Below, in pieces: positions 17,697 to 27,565 of a DNA stretch of 64,000 nt. Numbering within the stretch: position 1 is the first letter of the stretch; each line of letters starts with the position of its first letter. The DNA comes from Cellulomonas cellasea (GTDB lineage Bacteria > Actinomycetota > Actinomycetes > Actinomycetales > Cellulomonadaceae), in assembly GCF_030372105.1 (NCBI RefSeq), contig NZ_JAUDBQ010000004.1:186001-250000 (forward strand). Direction: 5' to 3'. The translations under genes and the position numbers were made by a program. Under the pieces are notes generated by a model. That model was not told where the DNA came from, did no database searches, and saw only the letters and a list, made by a program, of their open reading frames with translations.

Positions 17697-20600
17697 ATGT
17701 CCACGTCGCCCGTGACCCCCGGCATGCTGCGCGCGCCGGTGTCGCAGGGTCTCTATGACCCTGTGGCCGAGCACGACGCCTGTGGGTTCGCGTTCGTCGC
17801 GACCCTGCGCGGCACCCCTGGCCGCGACATCGTCGACGCCGGCCTGACGGCGCTGCTCAACTTGGACCACCGAGGCGCCGTGGGCGCGGAGGCGGACTCC
17901 GGCGACGGCGCCGGCATCCTCACGCAGATCCCCGACGCCTTCCTGCGGGACGTCGTCGACGCGGAGCTGCCCCCGGCGGGCCACTACGCCATCGGGATGG
18001 CCTTCCTGCCGGTCGATGCCGGCGAGCAGGCCGCAGCGGTGCGCGGCATCGAGGCCATCGCCGTCGAGGAGAAGCTCGACGTGCTGGCCTGGCGCGACAT
18101 CTCCGTGACGGCGGACCTGGTGGGGCCCACGGCCCGCGCGTCGATGCCGGTGTTCAAGCACCTGGTGGTGGCCGACCCCTCGCGGGAGCTGTCGGGCATC
18201 GATCTCGACCGCCGGGCGTTCCGGCTGCGCAAGCGGGCCGAGCGCGAGCTGGGCGTGTACTTCGCGTCGCTGTCGGCGCGCACGCTCACCTACAAGGGCA
18301 TGCTCACCACGGCGCAGCTCGAGCCGTTCTTCGCGGACCTCTCGGACCCGCGCTACGCGAGCGAACTCGCCCTCGTGCACTCGCGGTTCTCCACGAACAC
18401 CTTCCCGTCCTGGCCGCTCGCGCAGCCGTTCCGGATCGTGGCGCACAACGGCGAGATCAACACGGTGCGCGGCAACCGGAACTGGATGGCGGCCCGTGAG
18501 GGGATGCTGTCCAGCGAGCTGCTGGGCGACCTGGCCCCGCTGTTGCCGGTGTGCACCCCGGGCGGCTCGGACTCCGGCAGCTTCGACGAGGTGCTCGAGC
18601 TGCTGCACCTGGCGGGCCGGTCACTGCCGCACGCCGTGATGATGATGATCCCGGAGGCGTGGGAGAACCACGCTCAGATGGACCCCGAGCGGCGCGCGTT
18701 CTACGAGTACCACTCGACGCTGATGGAGCCGTGGGACGGCCCGGCGGCGATGACGTTCACGGACGGCACGCTGATCGGCTCGGTGCAGGACCGCAACGGA
18801 CTGCGTCCCGGCCGGTACTGGGTGACCGAGGACGGCCTCGTCGTGATGGCCTCCGAGGCGGGCGTGCTGGACCTCGACCCGTCCACCATCGTGCGCAAGG
18901 GCCGGCTCGAGCCGGGCCGCATGTTCCTGGTGGACACCGGCAAGGGCCGGATCATCGACGACGAGGACGTCAAGTCCCAGCTCGCCGCGCAGCGCCCCTA
19001 CGCGGACTGGGTGCGGGAGAACTCGGTCTACCTCGACCAGCTCCCCGAGCGTGAGCACGTGGCGCACTCGTCGGCGTCGGTGCGCCGCCGGCAGCGGGCC
19101 TTCGGGTACACCGAGGAAGAGCTCAAGATCATCCTGGGCCCGATCGGCGCCACGGGCGCGGAGCCGCTCGGCGCGATGGGCTCGGACACCCCGGTGGCGG
19201 TGCTCTCGACGCGCCCGCGCCTGCTGTTCGACTACTTCACCCAGATGTTCGCGCAGGTGACGAACCCGCCGCTGGACGCGATCCGCGAGGAGCTGGTCAC
19301 CGCGATCGGCGGCGCCATCGGGCCGGAGCCGAACCTGCTGGAGGACCTGCCCGAGCACGCCCGCAAGCTGGTGCTGCCGTTCCCGGTCATCGACAACGAC
19401 GCGCTCGCGAAGATCGTGCGCATCGACAAGGACCCCAAGCTCGCGGGGATCTTCCGCTCGATCATCGTGCGCGGCCTGTACAAGGTGGACGGCGGGGGAG
19501 CGGCGCTGGAGCGCCGGCTCGAGGAGATCTTCGCCGAGGTCGACCGGGCGGTCGCCGAGGGCGTGAGCTTCATCGTGCTCTCTGACCGGGACGGCGACGC
19601 CGACTTGGCCCCGATCCCGTCGCTGCTGCTGTCCAGCGCGGTGCACCACCACCTGCTGCGGCGGCGCAGCCGGACCCAGGTCTCCCTGGTGGTCGAGTCC
19701 GGCGACATCCGCGAGGTGCACCACGCGGCGCTGTTGATCGGCTACGGCGCGGCGGCGGTCAACCCGTACCTCGCGATGGAGACGGTGGAGGACCTGGCCC
19801 GTAGCGGCTACCTGCCCGGGGTCGAGCCCGAGCAGGCCGTCAAGAACCTCATCAAGGCGCTCGGCAAGGGCGTCCTCAAGGTCATGTCCAAGATGGGGAT
19901 CTCGACGATCGCGTCCTACCGCGGCGCCCAGGTCTTCGAGGCCATCGGCCTGTCCCACGCGCTCGTCGACAGGTACTTCACGGGCACCACGAGCCGGCTC
20001 GGCGGGGTGGGCCTGGACGTCATCGCGGCCGAGGTCGCGGCGCGGCACGCCGACGCCTACCCGGCGAGCGGCAACCGCCAGCCGCACCAGCGGCTCGCGG
20101 TGGGCGGCGAGTACCAGTGGCGCCGCGACGGCGAGGAGCACCTGTTCGACCCGGAGACGGTCTTCCGGCTGCAGCACTCGACGCGCACCCGGCAGTTCGA
20201 CGTGTTCCGCGAGTACTCGAAGCGGGTCGACGAGCAGTCCTCGCGGCTGATGACGCTGCGCGGGCTCCTGAAGTTCAAGGACGGCGAGCGCACGCCGGTG
20301 CCGATCGACGAGGTCGAGCCGGTCAGCGAGATCGTCAAGCGGTTCAACACGGGCGCGATGTCCTACGGCTCGATCTCGGCCGAGGCGCACGAGACGCTCG
20401 CGGTGGCGATGAACAGCATCGGCGCGCGATCGAACACCGGCGAGGGCGGCGAGGACCCGGAGCGGCTGCACGACCCGGAGCGGCGCAGCGCGATCAAGCA
20501 GATCGCCTCGGGCCGGTTCGGCGTCACGTCCGAGTACCTGACGTTCGCCGACGACATCCAGATCAAGCTCGCGCAGGGCGCCAAGCCCGGCGAGGGCGGC

Positions 20601-22268
20601 CAGCTGCCGGGCCACAAGGTGTACCCGTGGGTCGCCAAGACGCGGCACTCGACGCCTGGCGTCGGGCTCATCTCGCCGCCGCCGCACCACGACATCTACT
20701 CGATCGAGGACCTCGCGCAGCTCATCCACGACGCGAAGAACGCGAACCCGCGGGCCCGCATCCACACCAAGCTCGTGAGCGAGTTCGGGGTCGGGACGGT
20801 CGCCGCCGGGGTCGCCAAGGCGCACTCGGACGTGGTGCTGATCTCCGGTCACGACGGCGGCACGGGCGCGAGCCCGCTGACGTCGCTCAAGCACGCGGGC
20901 ACCCCGTGGGAGATCGGGCTCGCGGAGACGCAGCAGACGCTGGTGCTGAACAACCTGCGCGACCGCGTGGTCGTGCAGGTGGACGGCCAGCTCAAGACTG
21001 GCCGCGACGTGGTGGTCGGCGCGCTGCTGGGCGCCGAGGAGTTCGGCTTCGCGACGGCGCCGCTGGTGGTGTCCGGCTGCGTGATGATGCGGGTGTGCCA
21101 CCTGGACACCTGCCCGGTGGGCGTCGCCACGCAGAACCCCGAGCTGCGGGAGCGGTTCACCGGCAAGCCCGAGTTCGTGGTGACCTTTTTCGAGTACATC
21201 GCCCAGGAGGTCCGCGAGATCCTCGCGAGCCTCGGCTTCCGCACCTTGCTGGAGGCGGTGGGGCGCGTCGAGCTGCTGGACACGCGCACGGCGATCGAGC
21301 ACTGGAAGGCCGAGGGGCTCGACCTGGGCCCCGTGCTGGCGGTGCCGGAGCCGGTGGAGGGCTCGGCCCTGCACCACACCCGCGAGCAGGACCACGGGCT
21401 CGCCCGGGCGCTCGACAACCAGTTCATCTCGCTCGCCGCCGACGCCCTCGAGCACGGGACGCCCGTGCAGATCTCGCTGCCGGTGCGCAACGTGAACCGC
21501 ACTGTCGGGACGATGCTCGGCCATGAGGTCACTCGGCGGCACGGCGGCGCGGGCCTGCCCGACGGCACGATCGATGTGACGCTGACCGGCTCGGCCGGGC
21601 AGTCGTTCGGGGCGTTCCTGCCGCGCGGCATCACGCTGCGGCTGTTCGGCGACGCGAACGACTACGTCGGCAAGGGCCTGTCCGGCGGCCGGATCGCGGT
21701 GCGGCCGGACCGCAACGCGGTGCTCTCGGGCGGCAACAACGTCGTCGCGGGCAACGTGATCGGCTACGGCGCCACCTCCGGCGAGTTGTATGTGCGCGGG
21801 CTCACCGGGGAGCGGTTCGGAGTGCGCAACTCCGGCGCGACGCTGGTCGTGGAAGGCGTCGGCGACCACGGCTGCGAGTACATGACGGGCGGCACGGTGC
21901 TCGTGCTCGGGCCGACGGGGCGCAACTTCGCCGCGGGCATGTCCGGCGGCAGCGCCTACGTGCTGGACGTCGACCCGGCGCTGCTCAACACCGCGGCGCT
22001 CGCTTCGGGCGAGCTGGCGCTCGAGCCGCTGGACGACGAGGACGCCGCGCTCGTCGAGGACCTGCTCCGCCGCCACCTGGCGGAGACGTCCTCCCCGGTG
22101 GCCGAGGAGCTGCTGGCCGACCCGGCCGGCACCCGCGCGCGGATCACGAGGATCCTGCCCACCGAGTACGCCCGCATGCGCCGTGCGCTCGCCCAGGCCG
22201 AGGCCGACGGCCTCGACCCGGCGGCTCCCGGTGTCTGGAACGAGATCCTGGAGGTGGCACGTGGCTGA
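17697..22268 (+). CDS. gltB: Glutamate synthase (NADPH) large subunit
   Basis: The 1523-residue protein has an N-terminal class II amidotransferase whose nucleophile is Cys29 (EHDACGFAF), exposed after propeptide removal. It is followed by the central domain, the FMN/2-oxoglutarate synthase domain ([24 protein letters not shown]), the 3Fe-4S site [15 protein letters not shown] and a beta-helix GXGXG C-terminal domain. It makes two glutamates from glutamine and 2-oxoglutarate. ATG at 17697 has GAGGA eight bases upstream; other in-frame starts lack this. gltD starts eight bases before the stop. Confidence 0.97.
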   Translation: MSTSPVTPGMLRAPVSQGLYDPVAEHDACGFAFVATLRGTPGRDIVDAGLTALLNLDHRGAVGAEADSGDGAGILTQIPDAFLRDVVDAELPPAGHYAIGMAFLPVDAGEQAAAVRGIEAIAVEEKLDVLAWRDISVTADLVGPTARASMPVFKHLVVADPSRELSGIDLDRRAFRLRKRAERELGVYFASLSARTLTYKGMLTTAQLEPFFADLSDPRYASELALVHSRFSTNTFPSWPLAQPFRIVAHNGEINTVRGNRNWMAAREGMLSSELLGDLAPLLPVCTPGGSDSGSFDEVLELLHLAGRSLPHAVMMMIPEAWENHAQMDPERRAFYEYHSTLMEPWDGPAAMTFTDGTLIGSVQDRNGLRPGRYWVTEDGLVVMASEAGVLDLDPSTIVRKGRLEPGRMFLVDTGKGRIIDDEDVKSQLAAQRPYADWVRENSVYLDQLPEREHVAHSSASVRRRQRAFGYTEEELKIILGPIGATGAEPLGAMGSDTPVAVLSTRPRLLFDYFTQMFAQVTNPPLDAIREELVTAIGGAIGPEPNLLEDLPEHARKLVLPFPVIDNDALAKIVRIDKDPKLAGIFRSIIVRGLYKVDGGGAALERRLEEIFAEVDRAVAEGVSFIVLSDRDGDADLAPIPSLLLSSAVHHHLLRRRSRTQVSLVVESGDIREVHHAALLIGYGAAAVNPYLAMETVEDLARSGYLPGVEPEQAVKNLIKALGKGVLKVMSKMGISTIASYRGAQVFEAIGLSHALVDRYFTGTTSRLGGVGLDVIAAEVAARHADAYPASGNRQPHQRLAVGGEYQWRRDGEEHLFDPETVFRLQHSTRTRQFDVFREYSKRVDEQSSRLMTLRGLLKFKDGERTPVPIDEVEPVSEIVKRFNTGAMSYGSISAEAHETLAVAMNSIGARSNTGEGGEDPERLHDPERRSAIKQIASGRFGVTSEYLTFADDIQIKLAQGAKPGEGGQLPGHKVYPWVAKTRHSTPGVGLISPPPHHDIYSIEDLAQLIHDAKNANPRARIHTKLVSEFGVGTVAAGVAKAHSDVVLISGHDGGTGASPLTSLKHAGTPWEIGLAETQQTLVLNNLRDRVVVQVDGQLKTGRDVVVGALLGAEEFGFATAPLVVSGCVMMRVCHLDTCPVGVATQNPELRERFTGKPEFVVTFFEYIAQEVREILASLGFRTLLEAVGRVELLDTRTAIEHWKAEGLDLGPVLAVPEPVEGSALHHTREQDHGLARALDNQFISLAADALEHGTPVQISLPVRNVNRTVGTMLGHEVTRRHGGAGLPDGTIDVTLTGSAGQSFGAFLPRGITLRLFGDANDYVGKGLSGGRIAVRPDRNAVLSGGNNVVAGNVIGYGATSGELYVRGLTGERFGVRNSGATLVVEGVGDHGCEYMTGGTVLVLGPTGRNFAAGMSGGSAYVLDVDPALLNTAALASGELALEPLDDEDAALVEDLLRRHLAETSSPVAEELLADPAGTRARITRILPTEYARMRRALAQAEADGLDPAAPGVWNEILEVARG

Positions 22269-23745
22269 CCCGCATGGCTTTCTGAAGGTGCGGGAGCGCG
22301 AGCTGCCCGCCAACCGTCCCGTCCCGGTGCGCCTGATGGACTGGCGCGAGGTGCATGAGCACCGCGCCGGGCACCCCGAGGACACCGCGGTGCTGACCCG
22401 CCAGGCCGGCCGTTGCATGGACTGCGGCATCCCGTTCTGCCACAACGGCTGCCCGCTGGGGAACCTGATCCCCGAGTGGAACGACCTGGTGTGGCGCGGG
22501 CAGTGGGCGGATGCGATCGAGCGCCTGCACGCGACGAACAACTTCCCGGAGTTCACCGGCCGGATCTGCCCCGCGCCGTGCGAGACGAGCTGTGTGCTGG
22601 GCATCAACCAGCCGCCGGTGACGATCAAGAACGTCGAGGTCTCGATCATCGACGAGGCGTTCGACCGCGGCTTCGTGCAGCCCCAGGTGCCGCAGCGCCT
22701 CACCGGCCACACGGTGGCCGTGGTGGGCTCGGGGCCGGCCGGGCTGGCCGCCGCCCAGCAGCTCACCCGGGCGGGCCACACCGTCGCCGTCTTCGAGCGG
22801 GACGACGCGATCGGCGGCCTGCTGCGCTACGGAGTGCCGGACTTCAAGCTCGAGAAGCGGCACATCGACCGCCGGCTCGAGCAGATGCGCGCCGAGGGCA
22901 CCCGGTTCCGCCCGGGTGTGGAGATCGGCCATGACATCTCCTGGCACGACCTGCAGGCCCGGTTCGACGCGGTGGTCGTCGCCACCGGCGCCACGGTGCC
23001 GCGCGAGCTGCGCGTGCCCGGCTCCGAGCTCGACGGCGTGCACGTCGCGATGGACTACCTGCACCAGGCGAACGCCGTGGTCGCAGGCCACGACGTGCCC
23101 GACCAGATCACGGCCACCGGCAAGCACGTCATCATCATCGGCGGCGGCGACACCGGCTCGGACTGCCTGGGCACGGCACTGCGCCAGGGCGCCGCGTCGG
23201 TGACCACGCTCGCGATCGGCAAGCGCCCGCCGACGGAGCGGCCCGAGAGCCAGCCGTGGCCCACCGACCCGATCCTGTTCGAGGTCTCGAGCTCGCATGA
23301 GGAGGGCGGGGAGCGCGACTACCTCGCCTCCACCGTCGCGTTCCTGGGCGGCGAGGGCGACGAGGCGGGCCGGGTGCGCGCGCTGCGGCTCGCCACCACG
23401 GAGTACCTGCCCGACGGGCGGCGTGTGCCCACCCCGGGCACCGAGCGGGACATCCCCGCCGACCTCGTGCTCATCGCGATGGGCTTCACCGGCCCCGAGA
23501 CGGGCGAGCTCGTCGAGCAGACGGGCATCGCGCTCACCTCGCGCGGCCTGGTCGAGCGCTCTGACGACTTCGCGACCTCGCTGCCGGGCGTCTTCGTGGC
23601 CGGCGACGCCGGGCGCGGGCAGTCGCTCATCGTCTGGGCCATCGCCGAGGGCCGCGCAGCCGCCGCGGCCGTCGACACCTATCTCGCAGGGAGCACCGAG
23701 CTCCCTGCTCCGGTCACGGCCCGAACCATGGCGCTGCGACCGTAA
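22261..23745 (+). CDS. gltD: Glutamate synthase small subunit
   Basis: The 494-residue flavoprotein has N-terminal cysteine clusters [17 protein letters not shown] and CPAPCETSC for two 4Fe-4S centres, an FAD Rossmann motif [15 protein letters not shown], and an NADPH motif [11 protein letters not shown]. It takes electrons from NADPH and passes them to GltB. GTG at 22261 overlaps gltB by eight bases and has GGAGG at 22250-22254, inside gltB. The pair closes the ammonium assimilation cycle that would use the product of the nir genes elsewhere in the window. Confidence 0.97.
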   Translation: MADPHGFLKVRERELPANRPVPVRLMDWREVHEHRAGHPEDTAVLTRQAGRCMDCGIPFCHNGCPLGNLIPEWNDLVWRGQWADAIERLHATNNFPEFTGRICPAPCETSCVLGINQPPVTIKNVEVSIIDEAFDRGFVQPQVPQRLTGHTVAVVGSGPAGLAAAQQLTRAGHTVAVFERDDAIGGLLRYGVPDFKLEKRHIDRRLEQMRAEGTRFRPGVEIGHDISWHDLQARFDAVVVATGATVPRELRVPGSELDGVHVAMDYLHQANAVVAGHDVPDQITATGKHVIIIGGGDTGSDCLGTALRQGAASVTTLAIGKRPPTERPESQPWPTDPILFEVSSSHEEGGERDYLASTVAFLGGEGDEAGRVRALRLATTEYLPDGRRVPTPGTERDIPADLVLIAMGFTGPETGELVEQTGIALTSRGLVERSDDFATSLPGVFVAGDAGRGQSLIVWAIAEGRAAAAAVDTYLAGSTELPAPVTARTMALRP

Positions 23746-23775
23746 TTCCCCTGATCAACGTCGCAACCGGTCGGT

Positions 23776-23815
23776 GGGAACGCGGGCCGGGACGTTCGGT
23801 CCCGAACCAGTTCCC
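23776..23815. promoter_or_regulatory. Nested inverted repeats upstream of pyk
   Basis: Three overlapping dyads lie here: GGGAAC/GTTCCC as outer arms (23776-23781, 23810-23815), CGGGAC/GTCCCG (23788-23793, 23799-23804), and GTTCGG/CCGAAC separated by two bases (23794-23807). They lie between gltD and the pyk -10 box, so they could be a gltD terminator, a pyk operator or mutually exclusive hairpins. Confidence 0.45.
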
Positions 23816-23826
23816 CACGAAAGGCC

Positions 23827-23832
23827 TAGGCT
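23827..23832 (+). promoter_or_regulatory. -10 box of a leaderless pyk transcript
   Basis: TAGGCT ends six bases before the pyk ATG at 23839, and no Shine-Dalgarno sequence precedes the ATG. The spacing predicts transcription starting at the first base of the start codon. Confidence 0.5.
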
Positions 23833-23838
23833 TGCCTC

Positions 23839-25275
23839 ATGCGTAGAGCAAAGATCGTCTGCACCATCGGACCCGTCACGGAGTCCGCCGAACAGATCCA
23901 GGCGCTGGTCGACGCCGGCATGGACGTCGCCCGCCTGAACCGTAGCCACGGTGACACTGACGTGCACCGCAAGGTCTATGAGAACGTGCGCGCCGCCGCT
24001 CAGGCGTCGGGCCGTTCCGTGGCCGTGCTGGTCGACCTGCAGGGTCCCAAGATCCGCCTGGGCCGTTTCGCCGAGGGCAAGCACGAGCTGGCCGAGGGTG
24101 ACATCTTCACCATCACCACCGAGGACGTGCCCGGCACCAAGGAGCTCGTCTCCACCACGCACAAGGGCCTGCCGAACGACGCCCGCGTGGGCGACCCCAT
24201 CCTCATCGACGACGGTCGCGTCCTCGTGCGCGTCATCGAGGTCGACGGCCCCCGCGTCGTCACCCGCGTCGAGGTCGGCGGCCCGGTCTCGAACAACAAG
24301 GGCCTGAACCTCCCGGGCGTCGCGGTCTCCGTGCCCGCGATGAGCGACAAGGACGAGGCGGACCTCCGCTGGGCCATCCAGATCGGCGCCGACATCATCG
24401 CGCTGTCGTTCGTGCGCAGCGCGGCCGACTACGACGACGTCCGCCGGATCATGGAGGAGGAGGGCCGGATCCTCCCCGTCATCGCCAAGATCGAGAAGCC
24501 GCAGGCTGTCGAGAACCTCGTCGAGATCGTCGCCGCGTTCGACGGCATCATGGTCGCCCGTGGCGACCTGGGCGTCGAGCTGCCGCTCGAGCAGGTCCCG
24601 CTGGTGCAGAAGCGCGCCGTCGAGCTGGCCCGCCGCTCGGCGAAGCCCGTCATCGTCGCCACGCAGGTGCTCGAGTCGATGATCTCGGCTCCGCGCCCGA
24701 CGCGCGCCGAGGCCTCCGACTGCGCCAACGCGGTGCTCGACGGCGCGGACGCGGTCATGCTCTCGGGCGAGACCAGCGTCGGCGACTACCCGATCGAGGC
24801 CGTGCGCACCATGGCGCGGATCATCGAGAACACCGAGGAGCTGGGCCGGGAGCGCATCGCGCCCCTCGGCTCGACGCCGCACACGCGTGGTGGCGCCATC
24901 ACGCGCGCCGCCGCCGAGATCGGCGAGACGGTGGGCGTCAAGTACCTGGTGACGTTCACGCAGTCGGGCGACTCGGCCCGCCGCATGTCGCGCCTGCGCT
25001 CGTCGATCCCGCTGCTCGCCTTCACGCCGGAGCGCCAGGTGCGCAACGTGCTGTCGCTGAGCTGGGGCGTGCAGTCCTACGAGGTGCCCTCGGTCGAGAG
25101 CACCGACGCGATGGTCAAGCAGGTCGACACGACGCTGCGCGCCAACGGCCTCGCGGAGATCGGCGACTACGTCGTTGTCGTCGCGGGCACGCCGGTCGGC
25201 GAGGTCGGCTCGACGAACTCGATCGTCGTGCACAAGATCGGTGACGAGGACGGCGGCTCGGGCCGCATCGCCTGA
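23839..25275 (+). CDS. pyk: Pyruvate kinase
   Basis: The 478-residue enzyme starts MRRAKIVCTIGPVTES and has the active-site motifs ARLNRSHGD, LQGPKIRLG, IAKIEKPQAVENL and MVARGDLGVELPLE. The C-terminal allosteric domain begins near residue 340. It converts phosphoenolpyruvate and ADP to pyruvate and ATP at the end of glycolysis. The gene has its own promoter and ends in a perfect 16-bp terminator. It is convergent with the methylcitrate genes that follow. Confidence 0.97.
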   Translation: MRRAKIVCTIGPVTESAEQIQALVDAGMDVARLNRSHGDTDVHRKVYENVRAAAQASGRSVAVLVDLQGPKIRLGRFAEGKHELAEGDIFTITTEDVPGTKELVSTTHKGLPNDARVGDPILIDDGRVLVRVIEVDGPRVVTRVEVGGPVSNNKGLNLPGVAVSVPAMSDKDEADLRWAIQIGADIIALSFVRSAADYDDVRRIMEEEGRILPVIAKIEKPQAVENLVEIVAAFDGIMVARGDLGVELPLEQVPLVQKRAVELARRSAKPVIVATQVLESMISAPRPTRAEASDCANAVLDGADAVMLSGETSVGDYPIEAVRTMARIIENTEELGRERIAPLGSTPHTRGGAITRAAAEIGETVGVKYLVTFTQSGDSARRMSRLRSSIPLLAFTPERQVRNVLSLSWGVQSYEVPSVESTDAMVKQVDTTLRANGLAEIGDYVVVVAGTPVGEVGSTNSIVVHKIGDEDGGSGRIA

Positions 25276-25294
25276 TCACCAGCCTCACGCAGAC

Positions 25295-25330
25295 GCAAGC
25301 CCCCGGGAGCAAACGCTCCCGGGGGCTTGC
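25295..25330 (+). terminator. Perfect 16-bp terminator hairpin after pyk
   Basis: GCAAGCCCCCGGGAGC pairs without mismatch with GCTCCCGGGGGCTTGC around an AAAC loop. It starts 20 bases after the pyk stop. There is no T-run, but stem length and position make it the clearest terminator in the window. It could serve both converging operons. Confidence 0.85.
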
Positions 25331-25340
25331 GCCGTCTCAC

Positions 25341-25427
25341 GGCGCTCATGGCGCTCATGGCGCTCATGGCGCTCATGGCGCTCACGGCGCTCAGGCGCGG
25401 GCGTCAGCGCGGGCGTCAGCGCGGGCG
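25341..25427. repeat. 9-bp and 12-bp tandem repeats between pyk and prpC
   Basis: Six units of GGCGCTCA plus one base run from 25341 to 25394; the first four are identical and end in T. They are followed by two complete 12-bp GCGCGGGCGTCA units and a partial third to 25427. Read on the minus strand, each unit contains TGA, and the second 12-bp unit supplies the prpC stop codon at 25416-25418. Confidence 0.9.
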
Positions 25428-26612
25428 GGCCGGCTCGGGGCCGCGTCCCGCGCCCTGCGGCACGTGTCGGCGCTCGGGTCCGGTGTACTCGCTGAGCGGC
25501 CGGATCAGCGCATTGTGCGCGAGTTGCTCGCGCACGTGGGCGGTCCAGCCGACCACACGGCTCGCGGCGAACAGCGGGGTGAACGTCGGGGTGTCGAAGC
25601 CCATCAGGTGATAAGCGGGCCCGGTCGGGTAGTCGAGGTTTGGCAGGATGCCCGTGCGCTCGGCCATGCCGCGCTCCAGGGCGGCGTACATCGCGCCCAG
25701 GCCCTCCGGGTCGTCGATCGCGAGCAGCCCGTCGAGGGCGGCCTTCATCGCGGGGACCCGGGAGTCGCCGGTGCGGTAGACACGATGCCCGAACCCCATG
25801 ACCTTCTGCTTGCGGGCCAGCACGTCGTCGAGCCAGGCGTCCACCCTGTCGGCCGTGCCGATCTCCCCGAACGCCGCCATCACGGCCTCGTTGGCGCCTC
25901 CGTGCAACGGGCCCTTGAGGGCGCCGACCGCCGCGGTGACAGCCGAGTGCAGATCGGACAGCGTGGACGCGACAACCCGGGCGGTGAACGTCGAGGCGTT
26001 GAACGAGTGCTCCGCGTACAGCACCATCGACACCTCGAAGGCCTGGACGACGGGCTCGGGCGGCGCCTGCCCGAACACCATGTGCAGGAAGTTCTCCGCG
26101 TACCCGAGGTCGGGGCGGGGGTCCACCGCCTCCAGGCCATGGCGGCGGCGCTGGTCGAGGGCCACGATCCCGGGGAGCTGCGCCATGAGGTCCTGCGCCC
26201 GCGACAGGTCCGCCTCGGGGGACCTGTCCTCCGCTGTGGGGTCGTGGGCGCCGATCACGCTGACCGCCGTGCGCACCACGTCCATCGGGTGGGTGGTCAG
26301 GGGCAGCGCCAGCACCGTCTCCATCACGGCGTCGGGCAGCTCGCGCCGCGCGCGCTCCTGCGCGCGCATCTGCTCGAGCTCGGCGTCGTCAGGCAGCTCG
26401 CCATGCCACAGCAGGTACGCGACCTCCTCGAAGGAGCGGGTCCCCGCGAGCTCCTGGACGGGGTAGCCGCGGTACAGCAGCGAGCTGCTGGCGGGATCCA
26501 CCGAGGAGATCTCGGTGGCGTCCACCACGACCCCGGCGAGCCCCCGATGGATCTCGGGCCGGTCGGGGAGCGCGGCGGCCGTGCCTGCCGTGGGGGTGCT
26601 CTCGTCGGTCAT
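25416..26612 (-). CDS. prpC: 2-methylcitrate synthase / citrate synthase
   Basis: The 398-residue protein has the citrate-synthase fold: GPLHGGANEAVM with one catalytic His, KVMGFGHRVYRTGDSRV with the second, and the FTPLFAASRVVGWTAH segment before the C-terminal Arg and Asp region. Linkage to prpB and prpD points to condensation of propionyl-CoA with oxaloacetate rather than acetyl-CoA only. ATG at 26612 has GGAGG five bases upstream; a Met four codons earlier does not. The last 15 residues are Pro/Arg/Gly-rich and run into tandem repeats, so the C-terminus may vary between strains. Confidence 0.92.
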   Translation of the reverse strand: MTDESTPTAGTAAALPDRPEIHRGLAGVVVDATEISSVDPASSSLLYRGYPVQELAGTRSFEEVAYLLWHGELPDDAELEQMRAQERARRELPDAVMETVLALPLTTHPMDVVRTAVSVIGAHDPTAEDRSPEADLSRAQDLMAQLPGIVALDQRRRHGLEAVDPRPDLGYAENFLHMVFGQAPPEPVVQAFEVSMVLYAEHSFNASTFTARVVASTLSDLHSAVTAAVGALKGPLHGGANEAVMAAFGEIGTADRVDAWLDDVLARKQKVMGFGHRVYRTGDSRVPAMKAALDGLLAIDDPEGLGAMYAALERGMAERTGILPNLDYPTGPAYHLMGFDTPTFTPLFAASRVVGWTAHVREQLAHNALIRPLSEYTGPERRHVPQGAGRGPEPARPR

Positions 26613-26671
26613 CGGTGCCTCCATCGTCGTGGTGACGTCGCGGTGCGCCTGAGCTGTCAGAGCTGGTGTTG

Positions 26672-27565
26672 TCAGAGCTGGAAGTCGTCGATCCCCGCGT
26701 CGAACGCGCGGTAGCCGGAGTAGTCGACGAGCGTGTAGAGGTCGGAGCGGTGCTGCATGCGGTCCAGCAGGCCGGCCTGCGTGCCCGTGTCCCGGATCTC
26801 GTCCAGGCCGGCCTCGGCTGCGCCCATCGCCAGCCGGAGGAGCGTGACCGGGTAGATGACGATGTTGTAGCCGAGGCTGGCGAGCCGCTTCGCGGTGAGC
26901 AGCTCGCCCTTGCCGAACTCGGTCATGTTCGCGAGCAGGGGGACGTCGATCGCGGCGCGGAAGGCCTCGAGCTCGTGGGGCCCGAGCAGCGCCTCGGGGA
27001 AGACCGCGTCGGCCCCGGCGTCGACGTACGCCTTCGCCCGGTCGATCGCGGCGGGCAGGCCCTCGACGGCCCGGACGTCGGTGCGGGCCATCACGAGGAA
27101 GTCGGGGTCGCGGCGCCCGGTGACGGCGGCCCGGATCCGCTGCACGGCGGTGGCCTCGCCGACCACCTGCTTGCCGTCGAGGTGCCCGCAGCGCTTCGGG
27201 TTCACCTGGTCCTCGATGTGGCAGCCCGTCACCCCGGCGTCCTCGAGGGCCTGCACGGTGCGGGCGACGTTCATCGGCTCGCCGAACCCGGTGTCGGCGT
27301 CGACCAGGGTGGGCAGGGTGGTCATGCGGGCGATCTGCCCGGCGCGGGCGGCCACCTCTGTCGCGGTGGTGAGCCCGATGTCGGGCAGGCCGAGGTCCGC
27401 CGAGAGCACCGCGCCCGACACGTACACCCCGTCGAATCCCTTGGCCTCGATGAGCCGCGCGGCGAGGGGGTTGAAGGCGCCGGGCATCTGCAGCAGGTCG
27501 CCGCTGGCGAGGCGCTCGCGCAGGGCGCGCCGCTTCGCCGCCGGGGTGACGTCGGAGTAGAGCAT
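26672..27565 (-). CDS. prpB: 2-methylisocitrate lyase
   Basis: The 297-residue PEP-mutase/ICL-superfamily barrel has the signature KRCGHLDGKQ with the active-site Cys. It also has LVDADTGFGEP for the Mg-binding acidic residues, IEDQVNPKRCG, and a YNIVIYPVTLLR segment. It splits 2-methylisocitrate into pyruvate and succinate, the last step of propionyl-CoA oxidation. The start overlaps the prpD stop by one base (TGATG), so it is co-translated. prpC follows 59 bases later. Confidence 0.94.
   Translation of the reverse strand: MLYSDVTPAAKRRALRERLASGDLLQMPGAFNPLAARLIEAKGFDGVYVSGAVLSADLGLPDIGLTTATEVAARAGQIARMTTLPTLVDADTGFGEPMNVARTVQALEDAGVTGCHIEDQVNPKRCGHLDGKQVVGEATAVQRIRAAVTGRRDPDFLVMARTDVRAVEGLPAAIDRAKAYVDAGADAVFPEALLGPHELEAFRAAIDVPLLANMTEFGKGELLTAKRLASLGYNIVIYPVTLLRLAMGAAEAGLDEIRDTGTQAGLLDRMQHRSDLYTLVDYSGYRAFDAGIDDFQL

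Noticed and set aside
18621-22781. A 1386-codon open frame opposite gltB and gltD
   Set aside because: It is a mirror of GC-rich codon use: the product is low-complexity Arg/His/Asp/Val-rich sequence with no domain, and the opposite strand codes for unmistakable glutamate synthase.
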